A DNA stretch of 64,000 nt from Flavilitoribacter nigricans DSM 23189 = NBRC 102662 (GTDB lineage Bacteria > Bacteroidota > Bacteroidia > Chitinophagales > Saprospiraceae): NCBI RefSeq assembly GCF_002646595.1, contig NZ_PDUD01000042.1, forward strand, positions 53,275 to 117,274, given 5' to 3'. Both the position numbers and the translations under genes were made by a program. Shown here piece after piece: positions 43,570-52,822 of this stretch. The notes under the pieces were generated by a model that saw only the letters and a program-made list of their open reading frames with translations, was not told the origin of the DNA and did no database searches. Each line of letters starts with the position of its first letter. Within the stretch, counting starts at the first letter, position 1.

Positions 43570-44879
43570 ATATCTTACAACTCAGTTGGAAAAATCTGAT
43601 CAATAAGCCGCTGTCCATGCTGCTCAGCACGATCCTGTTCGCGCTCGGCGTAGGGCTGGTATCGCTGATCATGCTCCTGAACAAGCAGCTGGATCAGCAA
43701 TTTGCCCGCAATCTGGAAGGGATCGATATGGTGATCGGCGCCAAAGGCAGCCCGCTGCAGCTGGTGCTCAGCAGCATCTATCATCTGGATGCGCCCACCG
43801 GAAACATCAATATCGGTGAGGCCAAAGCTTTTCTCCGGCCCGAACACCCACTGATCAACCGGGCGATCCCCTTGTCTCTCGGCGATAGCTATCGCGGTTA
43901 CCGGATCGTGGGTACGAATCACAACATCATCGACCACTACGGGGCGGAGATCAGTGAAGGTAAGATCTGGGAGGCCCCGCTGGAAGTGACCATCGGCAGC
44001 CGGGTTGCGGAACGCGAAGGACTGAAGATCGGGGATACTTTTTACAGTACCCACGGTCTGGATATCAATGAGGATCTGGAGCACGACGATGCCGGCGCCT
44101 TCCGGGTAGTCGGTATTCTGCAACCGGGCGGCACGGTGATCGATCAGCTTATCCTGACGGCGGCCGAAAGTATCTGGGAAGTGCACGACCACGCACCTGC
44201 ACCCGTCGGAGCAGCGCCCGCGGAAGAAGAGCACGATCACGAAGCGGGCGAAGAACACGCCGAAGGGGAGGAGCATACCGAAGCGACCCACGCTGCGCCA
44301 GCGACGGATATTCCGCTGCACGAAAGGGTAGACAAAGATATTACGGCCATTCTGGTGAACTTCAAAGCCAGAAATGCGATGACCCTCAATCTGCCCCGGA
44401 CGATTAATGAAAACACCAACCTGATGGCCGCCAATCCTTCCTACGAGATCAGCAAACTGTTTGATCAGTTGGGCCTCGGTGAACAGGTATTGCGTTGGCT
44501 GGCGTACATCATTATCGGGGTATCCTTCCTGAGTATATTTATCTCGCTGTTCAATTCCCTGAAAGACCGGAAATACGAGCTGGCAATCATGCGTACCCTG
44601 GGGGCATCACCCGGCAAGCTGTTCCTGCTCATCATTTTTGAAGGTCTGCTGCTGGCCGTACTGGGTTACATACTCGGTATCCTATTGAGCCATGTCGGCA
44701 TCGAAATGATCGGTCAGTTCGTCAAAAAGGCCGATCGTTACGGATTTACCGGAAAGACTTTCCTGCCCGGTGAAGGCTGGCTATTTCTCGGAGCGCTTTT
44801 CGTAGGATTGCTGGCGGCGGTCATTCCGGCCTGGCAGGCGCGTCAGACCGACATTCACGATACCTTAGCGGAAGGGTAG
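43566..44879 (+). CDS. FtsX/MacB-type ABC permease with a His/Glu-rich loop
   Basis: The 437-residue permease has one N-terminal membrane helix (about 17-38), a large periplasmic domain (about 40-300) and three C-terminal helices (about 312-335, 355-380, 395-425), the MacB/LolC/E-like layout; the C-terminal half shows LKDRKYELAIMRTLGASPGKLF. The periplasmic domain contains an unusual segment at about 215-245 (EEEHDHEAGEEHAEGEEH) with six His and many Glu, suggesting metal binding. Its stop overlaps the end of the convergent kinase gene by 25 bases. Substrate unknown; lipoprotein transport or metal-linked export are possibilities (inference). Confidence 0.9.
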   Translation: MNILQLSWKNLINKPLSMLLSTILFALGVGLVSLIMLLNKQLDQQFARNLEGIDMVIGAKGSPLQLVLSSIYHLDAPTGNINIGEAKAFLRPEHPLINRAIPLSLGDSYRGYRIVGTNHNIIDHYGAEISEGKIWEAPLEVTIGSRVAEREGLKIGDTFYSTHGLDINEDLEHDDAGAFRVVGILQPGGTVIDQLILTAAESIWEVHDHAPAPVGAAPAEEEHDHEAGEEHAEGEEHTEATHAAPATDIPLHERVDKDITAILVNFKARNAMTLNLPRTINENTNLMAANPSYEISKLFDQLGLGEQVLRWLAYIIIGVSFLSIFISLFNSLKDRKYELAIMRTLGASPGKLFLLIIFEGLLLAVLGYILGILLSHVGIEMIGQFVKKADRYGFTGKTFLPGEGWLFLGALFVGLLAAVIPAWQARQTDIHDTLAEG

Positions 44880-46315
44880 ATCCCTTTAAACTGTTTGAAT
44901 AGTTCCCGGTAGACCCGGTGACGGTCCGCATCGGGAGCGAATACCTCATTGCGGGTCTGAGCTTTGGGCGCAGCCGTGTGGCCCGTACTTTCCATCGCCA
45001 TAATGGCCGCTCCCCAGGCGGAAGCCTGCGGGCTGGCGCCGATCACGATCTCTTTACCCATTACATCGGCCAGTATCTGCACCCAGACCGGAGATTGGGT
45101 AAACCCACCGTTGGCGTGAATGCGCTCTATAGTTCCGCCGACCGTTTCCAGCGCTTCGGTGATCTGAAAGAGATTCAGGCAGATCCCTTCCAGCACGGCC
45201 CGGGCGAAATGATCCCGGCTGTGATGGGCTTCGATCCCCCAGAAATGTCCTTTGGCGGAAGCGTCCCAGACGGGGGCCCGTTCTCCGTACAGGTAGGGCA
45301 GGAATAGCAGGCCTTCCGCTCCGGGAGGTACGCGGCTCACCCGGTCAAAAACTCCATCCATCGGCTGTTCCGGATAAAATTGTTCACAGAACCATTCCCA
45401 GACCACACCACCGTTGTTGGTCGGCCCGCCGATCACGTAGCGTTCCTCATCGAGGATATAGCAGAACAGACGCTCTTCCGGGTCGTAGACCGCCTCATTG
45501 ACGGTCATGCGAATGGCGCCGCTGGTCCCGATGGTAAGTACAGCTTCCTGTCCGTCCAGAATACCGGCACCCAGATTGGCCAGGCAACCGTCGCTGGCAC
45601 CGATCACCCAGGGCGTATCGGGTGCGAGGCCCAAGTCCTCTGCAACGGTTTTCCGAAGATCTTGGAGTACCCGGTGGACCGGTACGGCCTCGGGGAGCCG
45701 GTCGGCTTTGATCTGGGTATATTCCAGCGCTTCGGGTATCCATTGGCGCCGGCGCAGGTCGAACAGACCAGTAGCGGAAGCGAGCGAGTGATCGATCAGC
45801 CACTGCCCAAAGCAGTGGTGGAGGAGGTAATCCTTGATGCCGACGAAGTATTCCGCCCGGCTAAAGATATCCGGATGTTGCCGGCGCATCCAGGCCAGTT
45901 TACACAGAGGCGTCATGGCGTGAATGGGCGTGCCGCTGTGGCGATAGATGAATTTTCCGGTTTCGGTGCCCCGCAATTGTTCGGCGTAGGGACGGGCCCG
46001 TCCGTCGGCCCAGGTAATGAGTTTGCTGACCGGCCGGCCGCTGCGGTCGATAGCCAGTAAACTGTGCATGGCACTGCTCAGGCCGATAGCGGCGGGCTCC
46101 CGATCGAGTTTTTTTCGCAATTGCCGGAGACTGTCCAGGGTAGCTTGCAACACCGTGTCGGCGTCCTGCACGGCGGCATCCGGTTCGGGTTGTTGCAGAT
46201 CGTAGGCAGCAGATGATTGATCCACGATGGTACCGTCCGTACGGAAGGCGACGGCTTTGGCCGATGAAGTACCAATATCCAATCCGATAAAATAAAGCTC
46301 TGACGCAGTTTGCAT
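44855..46315 (-). CDS. FGGY family carbohydrate kinase, gluconokinase-like
   Basis: The 486-residue product starts at the ATG at 46315 (MQTASELYFIGLDIGTSSAKAVAF). It has the actin-like ATPase blocks of the FGGY family: IGLDIGTSSAKAV (phosphate 1), ASDGCLANLGAGILDGQEAVLTIGTSGAIRM (phosphate 2 region) and IHANGGFTQSPVWVQILADVMGKEI (adenosine region). SSAMHSLLAIDRSGRPVSKLITWADGRA fits gluconate kinases best, but xylulokinase-type or other sugar kinases are related. It would phosphorylate a sugar acid or pentulose with ATP. An upstream ATG at 46360 adds 15 atypical residues. Convergent with the ABC permease. Confidence 0.82.
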   Translation of the reverse strand: MQTASELYFIGLDIGTSSAKAVAFRTDGTIVDQSSAAYDLQQPEPDAAVQDADTVLQATLDSLRQLRKKLDREPAAIGLSSAMHSLLAIDRSGRPVSKLITWADGRARPYAEQLRGTETGKFIYRHSGTPIHAMTPLCKLAWMRRQHPDIFSRAEYFVGIKDYLLHHCFGQWLIDHSLASATGLFDLRRRQWIPEALEYTQIKADRLPEAVPVHRVLQDLRKTVAEDLGLAPDTPWVIGASDGCLANLGAGILDGQEAVLTIGTSGAIRMTVNEAVYDPEERLFCYILDEERYVIGGPTNNGGVVWEWFCEQFYPEQPMDGVFDRVSRVPPGAEGLLFLPYLYGERAPVWDASAKGHFWGIEAHHSRDHFARAVLEGICLNLFQITEALETVGGTIERIHANGGFTQSPVWVQILADVMGKEIVIGASPQASAWGAAIMAMESTGHTAAPKAQTRNEVFAPDADRHRVYRELFKQFKGIYPSAKVS

Positions 46316-46533
46316 GCAGGATAGGTTAATTGAAAATCTGAATGAGCCGGCCTCCGGCAAGCGGGAATGGCGGGCAGCGCAATTTTACTATTTCCCGAAC
46401 AAGGGGTGAAATTATTGCCGGTAAAAATAATTTTCCCGGATACCATTTCCCGGCGCTGTTTTTTTTATTTTGCAAAAACCTAGAATAATAGCAGCCATGA
46501 GCCTAAATTGTGACCGGTTAAAAGCAAGCAAGC

Positions 46534-46893
46534 ATGGAAATCTTTAATATTCCGAACCGCAACGTACTTTTCCTGGCACCCAAACAGCCCCTGATAGATT
46601 GGGTCAACCACGTCTTTCCGGACGATCAGCCGGAACGTCTGGAGGCTCCCCTGGCTCACGATAATGCCAATATCTATCTGATCCCGGCGGAAGACGATCC
46701 GGAGGATAGTATCAAGTGGCTCAAATCCAATTTTCGGCCCATCCTGGAAGAAGAACTGCTCGAGTGGTGTACGGATACGGATCTGTGGCCGTCTCCTTTC
46801 GATTGGGAAATGTTCAAGGCCTGGTTCGTCATCTCCATCCACACCATGCTTGTCGATACGGTGGATGAAGAGGTGGAACGGGAAGAGGTTTGA
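46534..46893 (+). CDS. Conserved hypothetical protein (119 aa)
   Basis: This small soluble protein (MEIFNIPNRNVLFLAPKQPLIDWVNHVFPDD...) has an acidic composition and a C-terminal amphipathic segment rich in Glu. A central motif with WLKSNFRPILEEELLEWCTDTDLWP and FDWEMFKAWFVISIHTMLVDTV suggests a compact helical domain. I recognise it only as a protein type seen in related Bacteroidota; no function can be given. It is convergent with rlmN. Confidence 0.75.
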   Translation: MEIFNIPNRNVLFLAPKQPLIDWVNHVFPDDQPERLEAPLAHDNANIYLIPAEDDPEDSIKWLKSNFRPILEEELLEWCTDTDLWPSPFDWEMFKAWFVISIHTMLVDTVDEEVEREEV

Positions 46894-46964
46894 TGGGATG
46901 ATGATCTGATTATCTAATTATCAGATCATCCAATAATCAAATCATCGGAGAATCAGCTCATCAA
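46894..46964. repeat. Short-period repeat (ATCATCNA type), rlmN end
   Basis: Degenerate units of ATCTAATT, ATCAGATCATCC, AATAATCAAATCATC recur through the 67-base space between the convergent genes; the last units touch the rlmN stop. Confidence 0.6.
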
Positions 46965-48013
46965 GTCTTATTCGCCAATTGCCCGCAGGCCGCATCGATA
47001 TCCCGTCCCCGGCTGCGCCGAACGGTAACCATGATGCCGCGATCCCGGAGGTATTTGGCAAAATCGTCGATCCGGTGTTCGGTAGATTTTAGGAACGGAG
47101 CGCCGTCGATCGGGTTGTATTCAATGATATTGATGCGTACCGGGAAATTCTTACAAAGCTTCGCCAGATTCGCAGCATCTTCCAGACTATCGTTAAAGTT
47201 TTGGAAAGCGATATACTCGTAACTGATCCGGTTGCGGGTCTCATTATAGAAATAAGTCAGGGCTCCGAGTAGAGCCTCCAGGTTATTCTGCTCGTTGATC
47301 GGCATGATCTCGTTGCGCTTGGCGTCGTCCGCTGCGTGCAGGGAGAGGGCGAGGTTGAACTTCACCCCGTCATCGGCCAGTTTGCGGATCATCTTGGCAA
47401 TCCCGGCGGTACTCACCGTGATCCGCCGTGGCGACATATTGAGCCCGTCCGGTGCGGTGATGCGTTCGATGCTTTCCATCACGTTGCGGTAAGCCAGCAG
47501 CGGCTCTCCCATGCCCATGTACACGATATTGGTAAGGGGGTGGTCAAAAGCCTCCAGGCACTGCCGGTTGACCAACACGACCTGATCGTAGATCTCGGCG
47601 GCATCCAGATTGCGCAATCGCTTCATCCGGCCCGTCGCACAAAACGTACAGCTTAAACTACAGCCTACCTGACAGGAAACACATACCGTGTAGCGGTTGT
47701 CAACCGGTACGGGGATCAGCACAGCTTCCACCAGGTGCCCGTCGTGCAGGCGAAAGCGGGATTTGATCGTACCATCCACACTGCGTTGTACTTTATCCTC
47801 ACTGATGGCATTGATCACAAAATGGGCTTCGAGGTTCTCCCGCAGCTTTTTGGAAAGATTGGTCATTTCCGCAAAGGAGTGAGCCCCTTTTTCCCACAAC
47901 CACTGGTACACCTGTTTCGCGCGGAATTTGGGTTCCCCCATTCCGCTGAACAGATCCGTGAGCTCGGCCAGGTTCATCTGGCGTATATCCTGTTTGGTTA
48001 TTGTGGTTTCCAT
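46961..48013 (-). CDS. rlmN: 23S rRNA (adenine2503-C2)-methyltransferase
   Basis: The 350-residue radical-SAM enzyme methylates C2 of A2503 in 23S rRNA and of A37 in some tRNAs. The cluster motif is CSLSCTFCATG, in the context VCVSCQVGCSLSCTFCATGRM. VYMGMGEPLLAYRNVM, ITVSTAGIAKMI and LHAADDAKRNEIMPI are further RlmN blocks, and the C-terminal half carries TVRRSRGRDIDAACGQL with the Cys used in the mechanism. The ATG at 48013 is preceded by a short leader and the length is normal. Confidence 0.95.
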   Translation of the reverse strand: METTITKQDIRQMNLAELTDLFSGMGEPKFRAKQVYQWLWEKGAHSFAEMTNLSKKLRENLEAHFVINAISEDKVQRSVDGTIKSRFRLHDGHLVEAVLIPVPVDNRYTVCVSCQVGCSLSCTFCATGRMKRLRNLDAAEIYDQVVLVNRQCLEAFDHPLTNIVYMGMGEPLLAYRNVMESIERITAPDGLNMSPRRITVSTAGIAKMIRKLADDGVKFNLALSLHAADDAKRNEIMPINEQNNLEALLGALTYFYNETRNRISYEYIAFQNFNDSLEDAANLAKLCKNFPVRINIIEYNPIDGAPFLKSTEHRIDDFAKYLRDRGIMVTVRRSRGRDIDAACGQLANKT

Positions 48014-48108
48014 GGGGCAAAGATACGGGCTTTGGGGGAATTAAAACTCAAGGCCCCGGTTTTCTTACACTGCAGTGATCAAAGTACGCCGATCGACCCC
48101 GGCCGGGA

Positions 48109-49905
48109 TCAGATCCCGGCGCATTTCTCCCGCATCCATTGCTGTTCGGCTTCGTCCAGATGGGGGACGAGGGCTGCTTCCACCTGTCGGTGATAGGCAT
48201 TCAGCCAGTCGACTTCCTCGGCACTCAGCAGATCCTTCCGGATCAGTTGGGTATCGATGGGGAAAAGGGTCAGCGCTTCGAAGCCCAGAAAATCACCGTA
48301 TTCGGTTTTTTCCCGTTCCACGCAGAGGATGAGATTTTCGATCCGGATCCCGTAGTGGCCGTTCTTGTAAAAGCCCGGTTCGTTCGAGGTCAGCATGCCC
48401 GGCTCGATATTGGTGCTGCCCCGGGAGGTCACCACGCTGGTGGCGAAACCCTGGGGCGGTTCGTGCACATTCAGGAAAAAACCTACCCCGTGACCGGTGC
48501 CGTGGCCGTAATTCAGACCGTGTTGCCAGAGATACTGGCGGGCGAAGGCATCCAGTTGCCCGCCGGCCGTTCCGGTGGGGAACTGCATGCGATCCAGTGC
48601 AATGTAGCCTTTGAGTACCAGCGTAAAATGCTTTTTTTGCTCCGCCGTCGGTTCGCCCAGCGCCACGGTACGAGTAATGTCGGTGGTACCGTCGAGGTAC
48701 TGCCCCCCGGAATCGAGTAGCAGGATACCCTCCGGCCGGATGTCGGCACAGCTGCCGGGCCACGGCCGGTAGTGAATGATCGCTCCGTTGGCCTGATAAC
48801 CCACAATTGCCGGAAAGCTTTCTCCGACGTAGTCATCCTGTTGACTCCGGCATTCGGCCAGCTTTTCCGCCAGTTCGGCCTCGCTGGGCGTGTTGCTGCT
48901 TTGGAGCTGACTTTCCAGCCAGCGGAACAGACGGGTAAGGGCCACGCCGTCCTTGACCATCGCCCGGCGAATATGACCGATCTCGGTCTCATTTTTGATC
49001 GCTTTCAGGGTGCGGGGAACCAATGCTCCGTTCAGCAGTTGTCCGGGCTGAATGGCCTGGATGAGCCGGATGCTGGTGCTGCCGCTATCCACCAGGATCT
49101 TTTGGTCGGTCGGATAGTGTTCCAGTTCTTCGATCACCTCATCGTAGGGCCGGATGGAGACTCCGTCTTCCTGCAAACTTTGGCGCAGGGTTGCGGGAAC
49201 TTTCTCTTCTTCGATGAATAAGGTCGCATTTTGGCGACCCACCAGCAGGTAAGCGTAGGCAATGGGGTTGAAATTGACGTCGGAGCCGCGGATGTTGAGG
49301 GTCCAGGCGATATCATCCAGGGTAGGAATGAGGTGAGCGGTTGCTCCCTGGCGCTGCATGCCGAGGCGAACGTCATTGAGTTTTTCGGTGCGGCTGCGAC
49401 CGGCAAACTGCACGTCGTGGGCGAAGATCGGTTGCCGGGGCAGGGGCGGTCGGTCTTCCCAGATCGGGCTGATGAGGTCCACATCCGTCCGGATGTCGAT
49501 ACCTTTAGGCCGGCAGTGCTTTTCCAGTAACCGGACCTGGGCCTGGGAGAACAGAAATCCATCCAGTCCCACGGTACTGCCCCGCGGCAGATGCTGGGCC
49601 AGCCAGGGCACGTGTTCCGGGGCGTGGGGCACGAGTTGTTTGTGCAGCTCTATACCGGTATCGGCCAGTTCGGTTGATGCCTGGAGGAAATAGCGGGAAT
49701 CCGTCCAGAGGCCCGCGTGGTCCCGGGTGACGATCACCAGGCCGGCCGATCCGGTAAAGCCGGATATCCATTTTCGGCTCTTCCAGTGGGGAGCTACATA
49801 TTCGCTTTGGTGCGGATCACTACTGGGAATGATATAGGCATCTAAGTTATTCTTGTCTAATTCGGCTCTTAAAGCTGCCAGGCGTTCAGAAATAGTGGTG
49901 GGCAT
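48109..49905 (-). CDS. pepP: Xaa-Pro aminopeptidase P family metallopeptidase (M24B)
   Basis: The 598-residue product begins MPTTISERLAALRAELDKNNLDAYIIPSSDPHQSEY and has two creatinase-like N-terminal domains (about 1-310) before an M24 pita-bread domain with the metal-ligand motifs LLLDSGGQYLDGTTDITRT, GTGHGVGFFLNVHEPP and MLTSNEPGFYKNGHYGIRIEN. The three-domain length is that of eukaryote-like aminopeptidase P, common in Bacteroidota. It cleaves an N-terminal residue ahead of proline. No signal peptide, so it acts in the cytosol. Divergent from rpoN. Confidence 0.93.
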   Translation of the reverse strand: MPTTISERLAALRAELDKNNLDAYIIPSSDPHQSEYVAPHWKSRKWISGFTGSAGLVIVTRDHAGLWTDSRYFLQASTELADTGIELHKQLVPHAPEHVPWLAQHLPRGSTVGLDGFLFSQAQVRLLEKHCRPKGIDIRTDVDLISPIWEDRPPLPRQPIFAHDVQFAGRSRTEKLNDVRLGMQRQGATAHLIPTLDDIAWTLNIRGSDVNFNPIAYAYLLVGRQNATLFIEEEKVPATLRQSLQEDGVSIRPYDEVIEELEHYPTDQKILVDSGSTSIRLIQAIQPGQLLNGALVPRTLKAIKNETEIGHIRRAMVKDGVALTRLFRWLESQLQSSNTPSEAELAEKLAECRSQQDDYVGESFPAIVGYQANGAIIHYRPWPGSCADIRPEGILLLDSGGQYLDGTTDITRTVALGEPTAEQKKHFTLVLKGYIALDRMQFPTGTAGGQLDAFARQYLWQHGLNYGHGTGHGVGFFLNVHEPPQGFATSVVTSRGSTNIEPGMLTSNEPGFYKNGHYGIRIENLILCVEREKTEYGDFLGFEALTLFPIDTQLIRKDLLSAEEVDWLNAYHRQVEAALVPHLDEAEQQWMREKCAGI

Positions 49906-50312
49906 GAATAAAATTTGGTATTTTTATTGGCTAAATTTGATTTAAGCTGTCAGCCGAAAATTACATTTATTCGAACTAATAAGAAACTTTGAAATTGAAA
50001 AATCGTTATATGAATAGCTAGTCTTCGAGCCTTTTAAATTTTCATTTGGAGGTTTTCGTGCAATATTCCTGGAAACCATTTAACTTTCGGTAAATTAATC
50101 ATCCCGGGTTTTTCTTGTAATAGAATGCGAAGGGTATGTTGAAGTTTAGGGCTTTCAACCAAGGAGATATGGGATGTAGGATTTAGGGCGGCCCTCGGCA
50201 ACGTACGCCCGGCATTTAGTTACAGCCTTGTTTATTGATAAATCACGGTAGATAAGCTTGACCGTTTAAAATTGAGTTGACTTATTTACATACTACGCCA
50301 AAAATTGCTTTA
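49906..50312. other. Intergenic region between pepP and rpoN, no gene seen
   Basis: This 407-base AT-rich spacer separates two divergent genes. It contains a plus-strand TAAATTTG at 49932-49939 that fits a -7 element but lies 374 bases before rpoN. No RNA gene, ORF or strong hairpin is apparent. Confidence 0.4.
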
Positions 50313-51818
50313 ATGTTAAGACAGACGTTAAGCCAGAAGATGCTTCAGAAGCTGTCGCCTCAGCAGATTCAACTCATGAAACTGCTACAGGTGCCAACGG
50401 CGGTATTGGAGCAACGGATCAAGGAGGAGCTGGAGGCTAACCCTGCCCTGGATGAAGGCAACAGCCTGGATGATTCCGGGGAGTTTGACCTCAATAATGA
50501 CGAAACCTACGAAGAGAAAGATAAAACTCAGGACGAGCAATATGAATTGGACGAATACCTGACGGAATACATGCAGGACGATCCCTCGAGCTATAAAGTG
50601 CGGGGGGAAAGCTACAACTCGGAAGAAGAAAAGACTATACCGATCGCCGTTCAGGACACTTTCCACGAATTTCTGGAAGGTCAGCTCGGACTTCTGGAAC
50701 TGGAAGACGAGCGGGAAGAAGCCATTGCCCACCAGATCATCGGCAGTATCGACGATGACGGCTACCTGCGCCGGGAGCCGCTGGCCATTATCGATGATCT
50801 CATGTTTTCCCAGAATATCTTTACCAACGAGCAGGAGGTAAAAGCGATCCTCAAGCTCATTCAGCGATTCGACCCGCCGGGCATCGGTGCCCGGGATCTG
50901 CAGGAATGCCTGCGCATTCAGCTGGAGATCAAACTCGAGCAGGAAGAACTGCACGACGACGAGCAGCTGAAGATGCTGGAATTGGCCCTGACGATCATCA
51001 AAAAGCACTTCGACGAATTTACCAAGAAGCATTACGAAAAGCTCAAACAGAAGCTGGAAGTTTCCGAAAGCACGCTGAAGGCAGCGATCGATGAGATCGT
51101 CAAACTGAACCCGAAGCCGGCGAGCGGTTATTCCGGTAACAATAGCCGTACGACCCAATACGTCGTTCCCGATTTCATCATTTCCAACCGGGAAGGGGAA
51201 CTGGAACTGACCCTCAATTCCAAAAACGCACCGGATCTGCGCGTGAACGGCCAGTACCAGGATATGCTCAAGGCCTACAAACACAAACGTAAGACCAAAC
51301 AGGTCAATACGAAGTCGGACAAGGAGGCCGTGATGTTCATCAAGCAGAAGATCGACTCTGCCAAGTGGTTTATCGATGCGATCCGGCAGCGGCAACAGAC
51401 GCTTTTCAATACCATGTACGCCATCATGCAGTACCAGTACGATTACTTCCTGACGGGAGATCAGAAAAAACTGCGCCCGATGATCCTGAAAGACATCGCA
51501 GATATTACCGGACTGGACATTTCGACCATTTCCCGGGTTGTGAACAGCAAATTTGTACAGACCGAATTCGGTACCAAACTGCTCAAGGAATTTTTCTCGG
51601 AGTCTTTGTCGACCAATGAAGGGGAAGAGGTCTCTACCCTGGAAGTTAAAAAAGTGCTCGGAGAGATCATCGAAGCGGAAAATAAACGCAAACCACTGAG
51701 CGATGCCAAACTCTGCAAAATGCTCCAGGATAAGGGGTATGATATCGCCCGCCGTACAGTGGCCAAATACCGGGAACAACTGAATATACCAGTAGCGCGG
51801 CTGCGGAAAGAACTTTGA
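50313..51818 (+). CDS. rpoN: RNA polymerase sigma-54 factor
   Basis: The 501-residue protein starts MLRQTLSQKMLQKLSPQQIQLMKLLQ (activator-interacting region I, rich in Gln and Leu), has an acidic linker (about 50-115), a core-binding domain (about 120-310), an HTH with DIADITGLDISTISRVVNSKFVQTEFGT (about 405-435) and the C-terminal RpoN box ARRTVAKYRE. It directs RNA polymerase to -24/-12 promoters and needs an AAA+ activator. A TTG at 50277 in frame is rejected in favour of the ATG at 50313, which aligns region I with the family start. No activator gene is in view. Confidence 0.97.
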   Translation: MLRQTLSQKMLQKLSPQQIQLMKLLQVPTAVLEQRIKEELEANPALDEGNSLDDSGEFDLNNDETYEEKDKTQDEQYELDEYLTEYMQDDPSSYKVRGESYNSEEEKTIPIAVQDTFHEFLEGQLGLLELEDEREEAIAHQIIGSIDDDGYLRREPLAIIDDLMFSQNIFTNEQEVKAILKLIQRFDPPGIGARDLQECLRIQLEIKLEQEELHDDEQLKMLELALTIIKKHFDEFTKKHYEKLKQKLEVSESTLKAAIDEIVKLNPKPASGYSGNNSRTTQYVVPDFIISNREGELELTLNSKNAPDLRVNGQYQDMLKAYKHKRKTKQVNTKSDKEAVMFIKQKIDSAKWFIDAIRQRQQTLFNTMYAIMQYQYDYFLTGDQKKLRPMILKDIADITGLDISTISRVVNSKFVQTEFGTKLLKEFFSESLSTNEGEEVSTLEVKKVLGEIIEAENKRKPLSDAKLCKMLQDKGYDIARRTVAKYREQLNIPVARLRKEL

Positions 51819-51862
51819 TGAAAGAATGATCTTATTGCATCATCAAGTGACCGCATCATCAT
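51819..51862. repeat. Short-period repeat (GCATCATC type) after rpoN
   Basis: The sequence after the rpoN stop carries GAATGATC, GCATCATCAAG and GCATCATCATT, a degenerate member of the ATCATC family of spacer repeats. Confidence 0.5.
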
Positions 51863-51872
51863 TTCTACGCTG

Positions 51873-51893
51873 GCCGAAGTTTGCAACTTCGGC
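51873..51893. repeat. REP palindrome E (tail type), next to the RAYT gene
   Basis: A perfect palindromic core of nine paired bases (GCCGAAGTT with AACTTCGGC) around a TGC loop lies 31 bases from the RAYT stop. It matches the tail REPs of the composite elements A to D downstream. There is no head REP with this copy, so it is a solitary REP. Confidence 0.85.
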
Positions 51894-51924
51894 TTCCTAT
51901 TTTACTCGGCATTTAAACTAAGTT

Positions 51925-52518
51925 TCACATAGCAATAAAACCCTCCTGCACGCCAAAATCAATAACCTCTACTTCCAGCACATAATCATTCCGACCCAGA
52001 TAATTCCGGGCGCTGCTATGCAAATATGCACCCTCCTCATCAACGATCCCGGCAACGACCGGATTGCGATGAATGTAGCCGATCTTTTGCATGATGAATT
52101 TGGGATAGTATAGCTCCTTAGGTTGGTTATCTTGTTGCCAAACTTGGTATTCGGCATTCCTCTGGTTGTATTTGGCGTGGTATCTGAACACGATTAACAT
52201 CCATTCCCTACGACTTTCCCGGCCACTGCCGCGAACCCATTTCAGGATCTCTTTGGAGGTGTGCTTCTTGAAATCGCGAATTATCGCGGATAAGCCCGGA
52301 CTATCTTCGGTAGCAGAAAGAATGAGGTGGATATGACTTTCCATGATCACATAGGCATGCACTAGCAAGCCTTTTTGGGCTATACAATAGCGCAAGGCAT
52401 CAATGATGATCTGTTTACATTCTTTGCGGGAAAATACGTCCACCCAACCGACAATGGTGAAGGTGACGAAAAAGCAGCCGTAAGGGTTGACGATTCGGTA
52501 ACCTCTTCGTTCAGACAT
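51925..52518 (-). CDS. REP-associated tyrosine transposase (RAYT, Y1/HUH type)
   Basis: The 197-residue protein has the Y1_Tnp fold: an HUH motif HIH (His62, His64) in VIMESHIHLILS and a C-terminal block YIHRNPVVAGIV, whose Tyr148 is a candidate catalytic residue. RAYTs cleave REP hairpins and are thought to mobilise REP or REPIN elements; they are usually single-copy, vertically kept genes. Here it is flanked by REP palindromes at 51873-51893 and from 52611 on, which strongly supports the assignment. The start ATG at 52518 gives MSERRGYRIVNPYGCFFVTF. Confidence 0.92.
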   Translation of the reverse strand: MSERRGYRIVNPYGCFFVTFTIVGWVDVFSRKECKQIIIDALRYCIAQKGLLVHAYVIMESHIHLILSATEDSPGLSAIIRDFKKHTSKEILKWVRGSGRESRREWMLIVFRYHAKYNQRNAEYQVWQQDNQPKELYYPKFIMQKIGYIHRNPVVAGIVDEEGAYLHSSARNYLGRNDYVLEVEVIDFGVQEGFIAM

Positions 52519-52600
52519 GGTAAAGCGCGTTTTAATGTACTATGCCTAATGTCGTGGATTTTTAGCACATTTTCAAGCTGGTGGTCGGGCTTTTCCTATG

Positions 52601-52822
52601 TTATATTATGCCGGAGTTGCAAACTCCGGCGAGCGGTCAGCGACTGGCATTGATTGGTCGGAGTTGGAGTAGGTGATGGAAATTTACGCACTCTCCTTGC
52701 CGGAATCTTTTTGAATTTGACTGTGGTGACTTTTCGTTTTCTTGTTCGGTGCTTATCTTCTTGCCCGTTCCGTTGACCGCTGGCCGAAGATTGTAACTTC
52801 GGCTTGGTATCTCGACTGCATA
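52601..52822. repeat. REP doublet element A (REPIN-like)
   Basis: The element starts with TTATATTATG and a head REP, CCGGAGTTGCAAACTCCGG (52611-52629; 8-base-pair stem, GCA loop). It continues with a conserved spacer of about 150 bases (containing GTAGGTGATGGAAATTTACG and CTCCTTGCCGGAATC) and ends with a tail REP at 52783-52803 in inverted orientation (one mismatch in the core). It lies upstream of the RAYT gene (92 bases) and abuts the RDD gene's stop at 52823. Confidence 0.88.

Noticed and set aside
50385..51779. Open frame of 464 codons on the minus strand
   Set aside because: It is antisense to rpoN, which has all its domains; the composition is that of a reverse-complement shadow.
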